DNA of 64,000 nucleotides from Paraclostridium tenue (lineage in GTDB: Bacteria > Bacillota > Clostridia > Peptostreptococcales > Peptostreptococcaceae): positions 1,266,823 to 1,330,822 of the forward strand of contig NZ_JADPFO010000001.1 of the NCBI RefSeq assembly GCF_015668515.1. The letters are read 5' to 3'. The notes under the pieces were generated by a model, which worked only from the letters and a program-made list of their open reading frames with translations, was not told where the DNA came from and made no database searches. The position numbers and the translations under genes were made by a program. This document shows positions 33,460 through 42,443 of the stretch, in pieces (within the stretch, counting starts at the first letter, position 1; each line of letters begins with the position of its first letter).

Positions 33460-34575
33460 TTATACATTTTCAACGTTATATTCAATGTCTAATTTCTCTT
33501 TATATCCATTTACAAGTGAATCTAATGCTTGTTTTATTTCATATTCGCTAGGTAATATTACATATCGTCTGGCATCTAATATAAATTTACTTTCTTTATT
33601 AACTATATTGACACTAGAAATTTTCTTATTTACACTACCCTTCATATCTAAAAGTAGTTGTGAAAATTCTCCCTTAGTTATATTTTTTAATATTATATAA
33701 ATTTCCTTTTCTGTAAGCAAGTTCTCATAAGAAACTCTTTCTACTTCCTCATTAAACATTTGCATTACTTCTTTATTTGTATTTTTTATGTACTTATTAA
33801 GTATAACTCTAGATCCTTTATAAGCTCCTAATGCTCCTAATGCTATACAAACTATATTTAGTATAAGATATATAACTGAATTATTTATTAGCTTACCATA
33901 TTGAGTAATTGCACATAATATAAAAAATGCTAAAGCTCCACCTAAAAATCCTAAAGCTAATTTAACATTGTTTATTTTATCATAATTTTTTTTATCTTCT
34001 AAGTAAAACTCTTCATCTATAGCATGATCTCTATATTTATATAAATCTATATTAATCGAACTATTTGTTGAGTGTAGATTATTTGCAAATCTAATGTATT
34101 CACTTTTATCTACTGTATTATCTAAATCTAAGCTATGAATAAATTCTTCTCCAAAAACTTTTATACTTCTTGTTATAGATTTTTTTAGTGCATCTTCTTT
34201 AGAATCACCATTCCATATAGAAAGAGCATATTCTATACTTCCAGACATTCCTAAGATATGTTCTGTTTCTACGCTTCCATCTATCTCAAAAAAATCTATT
34301 CCTTTTACTTTCCCTTCATTAGCTATAATTTTAGCTTGATTATATGTAAATCTACCTCTTTTAAATATTTTTTTTGGCTCTAATGTTGATTGAGTCATAC
34401 CTTCTTTTATTCGATCTTCAAAATCCCCTATAGCCTCATCGTATTTATCTATTGGAATTTCAATATTAATAGGACTTCCATCTCCATTTATAAACCTTAA
34501 TTCACCATAATTTAAGCAAGAATCTACACATCGTTCTCCACTACTGTTATATTTACTTTTTAGTATCTTTGTCAT
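33460..34575 (-). CDS. hypothetical two-TM membrane protein, 371 residues
   Basis: Not recognised with certainty. Residues 1-200 are soluble, including RGRFTYNQAKIIANEGKVKG then IDFFEIDGSVETEHILGMSGSIEYALSIWNG, a helical-hairpin-like segment. Two membrane helices follow (about 205-225 and 233-253) separated by a short loop, then a cytoplasmic-looking C-terminal domain (260-371). No signal peptide. ATG 34575 follows AAGGGTG. It stands directly beyond the decayed end of the flagellar operon, so it may be an insertion replacing fliM-fliN there (inference). Confidence 0.55.
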   Translation of the reverse strand: MTKILKSKYNSSGERCVDSCLNYGELRFINGDGSPINIEIPIDKYDEAIGDFEDRIKEGMTQSTLEPKKIFKRGRFTYNQAKIIANEGKVKGIDFFEIDGSVETEHILGMSGSIEYALSIWNGDSKEDALKKSITRSIKVFGEEFIHSLDLDNTVDKSEYIRFANNLHSTNSSINIDLYKYRDHAIDEEFYLEDKKNYDKINNVKLALGFLGGALAFFILCAITQYGKLINNSVIYLILNIVCIALGALGAYKGSRVILNKYIKNTNKEVMQMFNEEVERVSYENLLTEKEIYIILKNITKGEFSQLLLDMKGSVNKKISSVNIVNKESKFILDARRYVILPSEYEIKQALDSLVNGYKEKLDIEYNVENV

Positions 34576-34731
34576 ATATAATTTTCACCCTTCGCAAATG
34601 AACTTTGATTTTTCTATGGTTTTCACTAATTTACTATATCAAAATCTACTAATTATTTTAACTAAAAAATTTTTTATATAATATTTAAACTTTTTAATTA
34701 TTAATCTTTATTTCAAATATATCTATTATAA

Positions 34732-34842
34732 TTAGTGCCATTTCGTTAAATCAAATATATCTATTAAAATCATTTTTGTTTTATTAAAAACTCCTGTAAT
34801 TTTAAGAGGTATAGCTAAAACTCTTGAAAAGTTTGATACCAT
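34732..34842 (-). pseudogene. remnant of fliN (SpoA/surface-presentation domain)
   Basis: A 36-codon frame from ATG 34842 contains RVLAIPLKITGVFNKTKM and then ILIDIFDLTK before a stop. This lines up without gaps with the SpoA core of FliN, where one expects DVPLxVTVxLGKTKMxIxDILxLxxG. The domain then breaks off (stop after KWH) where GSxIELD should follow, and no ribosome site precedes it. Its place, downstream of flgG on the same strand, is where C. difficile has fliM-fliN. The short length keeps confidence moderate. Confidence 0.5.
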
Positions 34843-35029
34843 AGATTTCTAGCTTTTCTATTTATAAATTTATTATTTGCATTTTTTATTATTACTTGTT
34901 ATTGTCAATTATCTATTCTATAACAAGCCCTCTTTTACTTTTTATAAGTCCAATTTTAAACTTAAATTTTTTATTGTATCTCTACTAAATTTAATAAGTT
35001 TTTTAGCTTTAAACACTCAAACTATATAT

Positions 35030-35069
35030 ATACAATATAAATCCTTTTAATAAAGGATTTATATTGTAT
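35030..35069. repeat. 18-bp perfect hairpin in the region after flgG
   Basis: Arms ATACAATATAAATCCTTT (35030-35047) and AAAGGATTTATATTGTAT (35052-35069), loop TAAT. Neither strand has a proper U-tract next to it. It could be an RNA 3'-end stabiliser or a degenerate terminator of the flagellar operon. Confidence 0.4.
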
Positions 35070-35310
35070 TCAATTTGTTAAGAGTTTGGACTTATTATAT
35101 TCATAAATTCTTGAAAGCTAGATTACTCTATTTTCCTAACTTTTCAAGTTGTATTCTCTATTTTTAGTTCATAGTTTATGTATATAGTAATTACAAAAAT
35201 CTTCAGATATAACAGATAAAAATATCATATTCTCAGTAAATTACCTTTGAGACTTTTAAAATTATAATCTCTTATAAATTTTTCCCATAATATTTGCCTC
35301 TTATTTTTAA

Positions 35311-36066
35311 TTATCTACTTTGAAGATTATTTGCTATTGACCACATTTCATCTACTGCTTGCATACCCTTACTATTATATTGAAATGCTCTTTGAGCCAG
35401 TATCAAATCTACCATTTCACTTTGCATATTTACATTTGACATTTCTACATAACCCTGTAAAATCTTTTTATTTTGTACAGTTTCAACTTGTAATTGGTCT
35501 GCTGTAAATAAACTATCTCCTATAGATGTAAAGTCAGCATCACCTTTAGATGTATATAATTGTATATCCCCTACTTTATTTTTATCTAAATATACTTCCC
35601 CAAATTTATTTATACTCAAATTTCCATTTTTTAAATCAAGATTTTTTAAATTTCCGTTAATAGTTTGTATATCTAGTACATTTCCATTATCATCTACTAA
35701 TTTTCCTGCAGCATCTAAATTAAACTCACCATTTCTAGTATACGCATAACTTCCATCACTTCTTATAACTCTAAAAAATCCTTCTCCATCTATAGCAAGA
35801 TTAGTATTTATTTTAGTTTCTTTTATTGCTCCTTGAGAATAATTTCTAGTTACTTGAGATACTCTAGAGCCTGTACCTGTTATTGCATCTTTAGAGTTTG
35901 TTGGATAAGATCTTTTGTTTAATGATTCTTTATATAAATCTAAAAAACTTACCTCTAATTTTTTATATCCAACAGTTTGTACATTTGTTATATTATTAGA
36001 TATTGTATCTATATTAGATTGACTTGATAACATACCCGACTTACTATTATGCATTATATTATACAT
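35311..36066 (-). CDS. flgG: flagellar distal rod protein FlgG
   Basis: The protein has 251 residues. The N-terminal rod motif SNIDTISNNITNVQTVGYKK, the central INGEGFF-type segment NLAIDGEGFFRVIRSDGSYAYTRNGEFNLDAAGKLV, and the C-terminal VDLILAQRAFQYNSKGMQAVDEMW heptad region are all present. FlgG polymerises on the proximal rod outside the membrane. It is the last intact gene of the flagellar operon, 8 bp after the flgF-like gene. Ribosome site AAGGTAGGT. In C. difficile fliM and fliN would follow; here they do not. Confidence 0.9.
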   Translation of the reverse strand: MYNIMHNSKSGMLSSQSNIDTISNNITNVQTVGYKKLEVSFLDLYKESLNKRSYPTNSKDAITGTGSRVSQVTRNYSQGAIKETKINTNLAIDGEGFFRVIRSDGSYAYTRNGEFNLDAAGKLVDDNGNVLDIQTINGNLKNLDLKNGNLSINKFGEVYLDKNKVGDIQLYTSKGDADFTSIGDSLFTADQLQVETVQNKKILQGYVEMSNVNMQSEMVDLILAQRAFQYNSKGMQAVDEMWSIANNLQSR

Positions 36067-36074
36067 TTTTTTAC

Positions 36075-36848
36075 CTACCTTACATTTCCTATTTCACTGG
36101 CAATTTGTCTAAGTGTAGAATCTATAGTTTGTATAACTCTTTGGTTTGCTTCAAACTCTTTTATAGTTTCCATAGACTCTGCCATAGTACTTATATAATC
36201 TACATTTGACCCTTCTACAAACCCTTGTTTTACAGAATAATTATTAGTATTTATTGGATTAGCTCCTGAATATAAATTATCTCCAACCTTTTTAAGACTT
36301 TTATAGTCATTAAAATCCATAATATTAAAGTTATAACTATTTCCACCATCTATAATTAATTCATTTGAAGGTGTTAATGTCATTTTGCCTCTTCCAACAT
36401 ATATAGGTTCAATATTTTGATTCGATTTATTTATACCCATGACATTATGTCCACCATTTGTTACTAAATATCCTTGAGAATTAACTTTAAAAGATCCATC
36501 TCTAGAATAAAATATATTTCCACCAGAATCTCTTACTTGGAAAAAACCACTTCCATTTAAAGCAAAATCTGAATTATTTTCTGTTGAGATAAAAGTACCT
36601 TGTTTAAAATTAGTACTTACTTCATCTATTTTAGTTCCAAAGCTTACGCCTCCTAAAGTTTGTTTAGTTGCGATTCCATTTTTATAGTTATCATTATTTG
36701 ATAAAATCATCTCATCAAAACTTTTAGATATAAGTTTATCTTCCTTATATCCATTAGTTTTTAAGTTAGCTATATTACTCGTTAAAACACTTTGTCTTTC
36801 TTGTAAGTTTAGCATTGATGAAACAGATGTATATAATCCTCTTAGCAT
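36075..36848 (-). CDS. flgF: flagellar rod protein, FlgF/FlgG type
   Basis: The protein has 257 residues. The N-terminus SSMLNLQERQSVLTSNIANLKTNGYKED and DFALNGSGFFQVRDSGGNIF, with the C-terminal NVDYISTMAESMETIKEFEANQRVIQTID, mark a rod or hook basal-body protein. In C. difficile the first of two adjacent copies is called flgG1; FlgF is the alternative name. It begins 8 bp after fliA with GGAGG. Exported by the flagellar type III apparatus without a cleaved signal. Confidence 0.85.
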   Translation of the reverse strand: MLRGLYTSVSSMLNLQERQSVLTSNIANLKTNGYKEDKLISKSFDEMILSNNDNYKNGIATKQTLGGVSFGTKIDEVSTNFKQGTFISTENNSDFALNGSGFFQVRDSGGNIFYSRDGSFKVNSQGYLVTNGGHNVMGINKSNQNIEPIYVGRGKMTLTPSNELIIDGGNSYNFNIMDFNDYKSLKKVGDNLYSGANPINTNNYSVKQGFVEGSNVDYISTMAESMETIKEFEANQRVIQTIDSTLRQIASEIGNVR

Positions 36849-36856
36849 ATTTCCTC

Positions 36857-37561
36857 CTAATCTAGGTAATTTAATTTTTTCATCATACCTCTTAAATTTA
36901 AGATAGCTTTTTTATTTAATTGCGATACTCTAGATTCAGAAACTCCTAATACCTCACCAATTTCTTTTAGTGTTAGTTCTTCATAATAATATAGTGATAG
37001 TACTAACCTATCTCTTTCACTTAACATATCTAATGCTTTCGTTACTGTTTCTATTAATTCATCTTTTTCTATAGAGTCTTCTATATTTACAGATTCATCT
37101 TTAATTATATCGATAAGTTTTAAATCATTTTCACTATCTAAAACAATATTATCAAGAGAGCTTGTGTTTAAATTCAAAGTACTTTTTTTAATCTTATAAA
37201 CTTCATTTTTTGATATATCCATATAATCTGATATTTCTTCTACAGTTGGTTGTCTAAGATATTTATGTTGTAGATGCTCTACACAATTTTTATATGATTT
37301 TACTTTGCTTAAGCACCCTCTAGATACAGGTGATTGCTTTCTTATCTCATCTATTATATAAGATGTTATTCTTATTGAGGCATATGTAGAAAATTTGACA
37401 CCTTTTTCTTCATCAAACTTATCACTTGCATCTAAAAGTCCCATAACACCATAACTTACTAGATCTTCAAATTCCATACCTATCTTATTTGTATAATATT
37501 TAGACGCAATGCTTTTAACAATAGGCATATTTTGATTTATCAGTTCTTCTTTACTAATCAT
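36857..37561 (-). CDS. fliA: flagellar sigma factor sigma-28 (FliA/SigD)
   Basis: The protein has 234 residues. Region 2: YYTNKIGMEFEDLVSYGVMGLLDASDKFDEEKGVKFSTYASIRI; region 3: YKNCVEHLQHKYLRQPTVEEISDYM; region 4: ALDMLSERDRLVLSLYYYEELTLKEIGEVLGVSESRVSQL. It directs RNA polymerase to late flagellar genes, and a matching promoter sits before fliC in this window. It follows flhA by 20 bp, where relatives carry flhF and flhG in between. Ribosome site GGAG about 11 bases upstream of ATG. Confidence 0.95.
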   Translation of the reverse strand: MISKEELINQNMPIVKSIASKYYTNKIGMEFEDLVSYGVMGLLDASDKFDEEKGVKFSTYASIRITSYIIDEIRKQSPVSRGCLSKVKSYKNCVEHLQHKYLRQPTVEEISDYMDISKNEVYKIKKSTLNLNTSSLDNIVLDSENDLKLIDIIKDESVNIEDSIEKDELIETVTKALDMLSERDRLVLSLYYYEELTLKEIGEVLGVSESRVSQLNKKAILNLRGMMKKLNYLD

Positions 37562-37581
37562 AACTATAACAACTCCAATCG

Positions 37582-39639
37582 CTATATATTAACTACACCT
37601 TGAGATTTTATTTGAACATCACTAGGTATTTCATTTAATGACAATATAGTTAAATTAGGAAAGACCATTTCTACTAATTTTCTAAATGGTGCTCTTATTT
37701 TTGGAGAAACTAATAATATTGGTCTATTGTTATTAAAGTTTATAGACTCTATAGTACTTTGTATTCCTTTAAATATTTTATTAGTAGTATCTGGATCTAT
37801 AGCAGGATATGTTCCATTTACAGACCTTTGTAAACTATTAGCTACTAAGTTTTCAATTTCCATAGATAATGTTGTTACTGTAATTGAGTTATTATCATCT
37901 ATTAGCTCAAAGCATATACTTCTACTCATCGCCATTCTTACATATTCGGTAAGTAGCTCTAAATCTTTAGTATTTCTTGCATTATCTGCCAAAGTTTCTA
38001 ATATAGTAACTCTATCTTTTATAGATACTTTTTCTTTTAATAAGTTTTGGAATATCTTTTGAACTTCTCCTAATGTCATTAAATCTGGTATTAATTCATC
38101 TACAACCGCACTATATCTTTCTCTTGTAGCATCTATAATAGCTTTAACTTCTTGTCTTCCCATAAGTTCATGCGATCTAGCTTTTATAGTTTCAAGTAAG
38201 TGCGTTACTAATATTGTTGTAGGATCTACAACTGTAAATCCATATAATTCTGCTTCTTCAGCTTTATCTTTTTCTATCCATAAAGCATCTAATCCAAAAG
38301 TAGGTTCTTTAGTGGATATACCTTCCATATCTATATCCATTCCCATAGGATTCATGCATAGTAACATATTTGGCATAAGCTCATATGTTGTAACTGGTAT
38401 TCCTTTTATTTTGATACTATATTGATTTGGTTCTAATTGTAAATTATCTCTTATTCTTATTGGATGTACAATTATACCCATATCTATTGCACACTGTCTT
38501 CTAACAGATACTATTCTTTGTAGTAAATCCCCGCCATTACTTTCATCTGCTAGTGGAATTATTCCATATCCTATTTCTACTTCTATAGGTTCTACATTTA
38601 TAAGAGTTGACACGTCTTCTGCATTTTCTAAACTTTCTTCCGGAGTCGGTGTCTCTTCTATTTCATGTAATACATCATTTTCTTCAGACTTTTCTTCCTT
38701 ATTAAGCGTATATCCTATAAATATTGCTCCAGCTCCTAAAGTGAAAAATGATAATTTAGGAAGTCCTGGTAAAAGTCCTAGTAATATTAATACTATTCCT
38801 GCCATAAGAACTGCTCTTGGAATAGATATTAACTGCTTTCCTAATTGATTACTAAAGTTCTCATCGCTATTGACTTTAGTTACTAATATACCTGCTGAAG
38901 TGGATATAATTAATGCTGGTATCTGACTTACTAGTCCATCTCCTATTGTAAGTCTTGTATATGTCTGTATAGATTCCATAAAATCCATATCAAGCATTAC
39001 AACTCCAATTACTATACCTGCAAGTATATTTATTGTAGTTATTATGATTCCTGCAATGGCATCACCTTTTACAAACTTAGATGCACCATCCATAGATCCA
39101 TAAAACTCAGCTTCTTGTTGAAGCTCTTTTCTTCTTTTTCTCGCCGTTTTTTCATTTATCATACCTGCATTTAAATCTGCATCTATACTCATTTGCTTAC
39201 CTGGTAATGCATCTAGTGTAAATCTTGCAGATACTTCAGACACTCTACTTGAACCATTTGTTATAACAACAAATTGAATTATTATTATTATCAAGAATAT
39301 AATTATACCTACTACATAATTTCCTCCAACGACAAAACTACCAAAAGACTCAATTACATTACCTGCATATCCTTGACCTAATATAAGTCTTGTAGAGGAT
39401 ATGTTAAGTCCTAATCTAAACAAAGTAGTCACTAAAAGTATGGTAGGAAATATGGATAATTCTAATATACTAGTTGAAAAAATAGTCATAAGTAATATCA
39501 GCACAGAAAATCCTATATTCATAGCTAACATTATATCTAGTAAGAATGGTGGTAGTGGAATTATTATCATAAGTATAATTCCAATTATCCCAAATCCAAC
39601 TAATATATCAGCTCTTTTTTTAAGATTTAATTTTTCCAT
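37582..39639 (-). CDS. flhA: flagellar export gate protein FlhA
   Basis: The protein has 685 residues. About eight membrane helices lie in 1-330, including the FHIPEP-type region LDALPGKQMSIDADLNAGMINEKTARKRRKELQQEAEFYGSMDGASKFVKGDAIAG, and a cytoplasmic domain spans about 350-685. It forms the nonameric export gate that unfolds and passes flagellar substrates using the proton gradient. ATG 39639 follows AGAGGTTTT, 12 bp after the fliR-flhB fusion. Full length; no defect seen. Confidence 0.96.
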   Translation of the reverse strand: MEKLNLKKRADILVGFGIIGIILMIIIPLPPFLLDIMLAMNIGFSVLILLMTIFSTSILELSIFPTILLVTTLFRLGLNISSTRLILGQGYAGNVIESFGSFVVGGNYVVGIIIFLIIIIIQFVVITNGSSRVSEVSARFTLDALPGKQMSIDADLNAGMINEKTARKRRKELQQEAEFYGSMDGASKFVKGDAIAGIIITTINILAGIVIGVVMLDMDFMESIQTYTRLTIGDGLVSQIPALIISTSAGILVTKVNSDENFSNQLGKQLISIPRAVLMAGIVLILLGLLPGLPKLSFFTLGAGAIFIGYTLNKEEKSEENDVLHEIEETPTPEESLENAEDVSTLINVEPIEVEIGYGIIPLADESNGGDLLQRIVSVRRQCAIDMGIIVHPIRIRDNLQLEPNQYSIKIKGIPVTTYELMPNMLLCMNPMGMDIDMEGISTKEPTFGLDALWIEKDKAEEAELYGFTVVDPTTILVTHLLETIKARSHELMGRQEVKAIIDATRERYSAVVDELIPDLMTLGEVQKIFQNLLKEKVSIKDRVTILETLADNARNTKDLELLTEYVRMAMSRSICFELIDDNNSITVTTLSMEIENLVANSLQRSVNGTYPAIDPDTTNKIFKGIQSTIESINFNNNRPILLVSPKIRAPFRKLVEMVFPNLTILSLNEIPSDVQIKSQGVVNI

Positions 39640-39651
39640 TTAAAACCTCTT

Positions 39652-41481
39652 TTACATTTTTTTATATCTATTTTTTATCTTATAAACTGCCACTAATACC
39701 TCTGCTACTTCTTGATATACCTTTTCAGGTATCTCTTGTTCAATTTCTACCTCTTTATACATAAGCCTAGCTAAAGGCTTATTTTCTATAATTGGTATAT
39801 CATGTTCTTTAGCTATTTCTCTTATTTTAAAGGCTACTAAGTCAGCTCCTTTTGCAACTACAATTGGTGCTTGGTCTTTTCCCTTTTCATATTTTATAGC
39901 TATGGATATATGAGTGGGATTTGTTACAATTACATTAGCTGACGGTACAGCTTCCATCATCCTTCTTGATGACATTTCTCTTTGCTTTTGTTTTATTTTT
40001 CCTTTAATTTCTGGATTACCTTCCATTTGTTTATATTCTTCTTTTACCTCTTGCTTAGTCATTTTTAAGCCTTTTTTATGCGTATACTTCTGATAAGCAA
40101 AGTCAAGGACTGAAATTACTAACAATGCCAGTAGTATACTTTGTATTAAGCTTTTTATAAGAGTAATAATTGTACTCATTAAATAAGGAAGATATATATC
40201 ACCAGTTTTAAGTATTCCCATGAAATTTTTCTCCATAAAAGAGTATCCAACCTTAAATAATATAGTTACAAGAATTATACTTTTAATTAAATTTCCAAGG
40301 GCTTTTTTTGAAAACATGTTTTTAAATCCACTTATTGGATTTAGCTTTGATAACTTAGGTTTTAATGGTTCTCCTGTCATCAAAAATCCACTTTGCATTA
40401 AGTTTCCTATCACTGAAAATAAAATAATAATTACACCAATAGGAATTATTATTTTCATAAAACCTGTTAGCATCATCATAAGTAAACTTCCAACAATGTT
40501 AAATGAAAATTCATTTGAAAATCCAATATTTAAATATTTTACTATTGATTCTTTTAGTTCTGAAATAGCAAAGTCAGACATAGAGTAAATTATCATAAGT
40601 ACACCTAATAAGGTTACTGTTGTTACTACTTCTTTACTCTTGGCTACATTTCCGCTTTTTCTTGCATCTTTTATCTTTTTTGAAGATGGTTCCTCTGTCT
40701 TATCATCAGTTGATAAAATTGCACCTAATGGTGCCATAGCTGACAAATATGAGCTATGACTTATAAAAGTTCCATTTAATATATCAGTCATATGAACTAA
40801 TAAATTATGTAATTCAGTTAATATAAATGGTAATGATATTACAAAGAACATTATTCCAACTAATATTTTTAATGGCATTCCTATAATCATTACATTTAAC
40901 TGAGGAACACTTCTTGATATTAGCCCCATTATAAAATCAGTTATTATAAGGGCTAATATTATTGGTACTGCAATTTTAAATCCGATGACAAAACATTGGA
41001 TAAATACATTAACTATATATCCATAGTTATTAGTTAGTATAGGACTTCCTACTTTTACAAGTTTAAAACTCTGGCTTATACCTGTTATAAGTTTGTGATG
41101 TCCATTCATACTAAAAAACACCATTATTCCAATCCAATAAACCATATTTTCTATTAAAGTATTATTTTCATGACTGTTAGGATCATAAATATTTATCATA
41201 GATAATCCTAACTGTTGATCTATTAAACTACCTGCTATTTTCAAGCTATTTATACATACACTTGTTATATAGCCTAAAACCAATCCTGTTATAGTTTCTA
41301 TTACTGCAATATGAATAAAATCATATATACTACTTACTTCTAAATGTACATTAACAGTAAAAGATATTATTACTGACATAAATAAAGTAAAAGTAACTTT
41401 AAATGCATTTGGCGTTCCACTCGGAAATATTATATTTATACATGAAAAAAACGCAATCAATCTAATAAATACAAATATCAA
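39652..41481 (-). CDS. fliR-flhB: FliR-FlhB fusion protein of the flagellar export gate
   Basis: The protein has 609 residues. FliR occupies about 1-255 (six helices; LIDQQLGLSMINIYDPNSHENN) and FlhB about 259-609, beginning DDKTEEPSSKKIKDARKSGNVAKSKEV with four helices and the autocleavage site N521-PTH. FliR joins FliP and FliQ in the export pore, and FlhB wraps it and switches substrates. Such fusion is known in C. difficile and other clostridia. The start is TTG 41481 with AAAGGAT 10 bases upstream. The fused stoichiometry (1:1) agrees with the known complex. Confidence 0.95.
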   Translation of the reverse strand: MIFVFIRLIAFFSCINIIFPSGTPNAFKVTFTLFMSVIISFTVNVHLEVSSIYDFIHIAVIETITGLVLGYITSVCINSLKIAGSLIDQQLGLSMINIYDPNSHENNTLIENMVYWIGIMVFFSMNGHHKLITGISQSFKLVKVGSPILTNNYGYIVNVFIQCFVIGFKIAVPIILALIITDFIMGLISRSVPQLNVMIIGMPLKILVGIMFFVISLPFILTELHNLLVHMTDILNGTFISHSSYLSAMAPLGAILSTDDKTEEPSSKKIKDARKSGNVAKSKEVVTTVTLLGVLMIIYSMSDFAISELKESIVKYLNIGFSNEFSFNIVGSLLMMMLTGFMKIIIPIGVIIILFSVIGNLMQSGFLMTGEPLKPKLSKLNPISGFKNMFSKKALGNLIKSIILVTILFKVGYSFMEKNFMGILKTGDIYLPYLMSTIITLIKSLIQSILLALLVISVLDFAYQKYTHKKGLKMTKQEVKEEYKQMEGNPEIKGKIKQKQREMSSRRMMEAVPSANVIVTNPTHISIAIKYEKGKDQAPIVVAKGADLVAFKIREIAKEHDIPIIENKPLARLMYKEVEIEQEIPEKVYQEVAEVLVAVYKIKNRYKKM

Positions 41482-41489
41482 TTTATAGA

Positions 41490-41759
41490 TTATCCTTTTA
41501 TTGCTGCTATCATATTCATAATTTTGTTAGTAAACTGTATAAGTTCATTTAGCATCCAAGCTCCTCCAACTACCAAAGTTAATGCTATAACTATTAACTT
41601 AGGTATAAAAGATAAAGTTTGTTCTTGGATTTGAGTGGTTGCTTGAAATATACTTACTAATAACCCTACTAATAAAGATAGTATTAGTATTGGTCCTCCT
41701 ACTAACATTGCTGTATATAAAGTTTCTTTTACTATACTAATTACTACACTTTCATTCAT
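41490..41759 (-). CDS. fliQ: flagellar export protein FliQ
   Basis: About 89 residues and two membrane helices. MNESVVISIVKETLYTAMLVGGPIL and TTQIQEQTLSFIPKLIVIALTLVVGGAWM match FliQ. I chose ATG 41759, 10 bases after GAGGAG; the frame's first codon (TTG 41777) lies on that ribosome site. It forms four copies in the FliPQR pore. Located between fliP and the fliR-flhB fusion. Confidence 0.93.
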   Translation of the reverse strand: MNESVVISIVKETLYTAMLVGGPILILSLLVGLLVSIFQATTQIQEQTLSFIPKLIVIALTLVVGGAWMLNELIQFTNKIMNMIAAIKG

Positions 41760-41777
41760 AATGAATACTCTCCTCAA

Positions 41778-42443
41778 TTATTGAAAACTTAACAGTAAAG
41801 ATTTTATTAATAAATTCCATCCATCTACCATTATGAATAACAATAATTTAAATGGTAATGAAATCATAACAGGTGGAAGCATAAACATTCCCATAGACAT
41901 AAGTACACTTGATACCACTAAGTCTATTAATAAAAATGGTAAATATATTAAAAATCCAATTTGAAATGCTGTTTTAAGCTCACTAATAGCAAAAGCTGGA
42001 ACTAATATATATAAAGGAATATTGTCTCTAGTCATCTTTTTTTTATCTACATCTGAATTATCAACAAATAACTTTATATCTTCTTGTCTAGTTTGCTTTA
42101 ATAAAAACTTTCTTACAGGTTTCTCAGCTTTTTCTACAGCTTGTTCAAATTTAATTTCATGATTCATATATGGTTTTAATGCTTGTTCATTTATCTGTTT
42201 TACGGTTGGTGCCATAACAAACATGGTCAAGCAAATTGCCAATCCTACTAATACTTGATTAGGTATTGATTGTTGAGCTCCTAATGCTGATTTTATAAAC
42301 GAAAAAGTTATTATAATTCTTACAAAGCTAGTCATCATAAACACTATAGCGCTTAAAAACATTAGCATTGTAAGAACTAAAAATAATTTCATTAAAGGAG
42401 TGTATTCACCTAAGTACGGCGTTATATCATTTAATGTTTGCAT
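41778..42443 (-). CDS. fliP: flagellar export pore protein FliP
   Basis: About 221 residues and four membrane helices. Signature TSFVRIIITFSFIKSALGAQQSIPNQVLVGLAICLTMFVMAP and C-terminal FLPFLLIDLVVSSVLMSMGMFMLPPVMISLPFKLLLFIMVDGW are typical. Start ATG 42443 follows AAAGGAG by 7 bases; an ATG two codons earlier is too close to it. The cleavable signal peptide found in enterobacterial FliP is not evident. It overlaps the end of fliO. Confidence 0.93.
   Translation of the reverse strand: MQTLNDITPYLGEYTPLMKLFLVLTMLMFLSAIVFMMTSFVRIIITFSFIKSALGAQQSIPNQVLVGLAICLTMFVMAPTVKQINEQALKPYMNHEIKFEQAVEKAEKPVRKFLLKQTRQEDIKLFVDNSDVDKKKMTRDNIPLYILVPAFAISELKTAFQIGFLIYLPFLLIDLVVSSVLMSMGMFMLPPVMISLPFKLLLFIMVDGWNLLIKSLLLSFQ

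Larger units (their letters stand above)
34576..35310. other. 735-bp region after flgG, without intact genes
   Basis: In the related C. difficile operon fliM and fliN follow flgG. Here only fragments remain on the minus strand: the FliN-like open frame at 34732-34842 and scattered short frames. It also contains a 16-bp direct repeat TCAAATATATCTATTA (about 34713 and 34751) and a hairpin at 35030-35069. No terminator with a clear U-tract was found for the flagellar operon. Confidence 0.5.

Noticed and set aside
35161-35280. FliM remnant directly after flgG
   Set aside because: Short frames here show no FliM motifs; only the FliN-like fragment near 34800 is recognisable.
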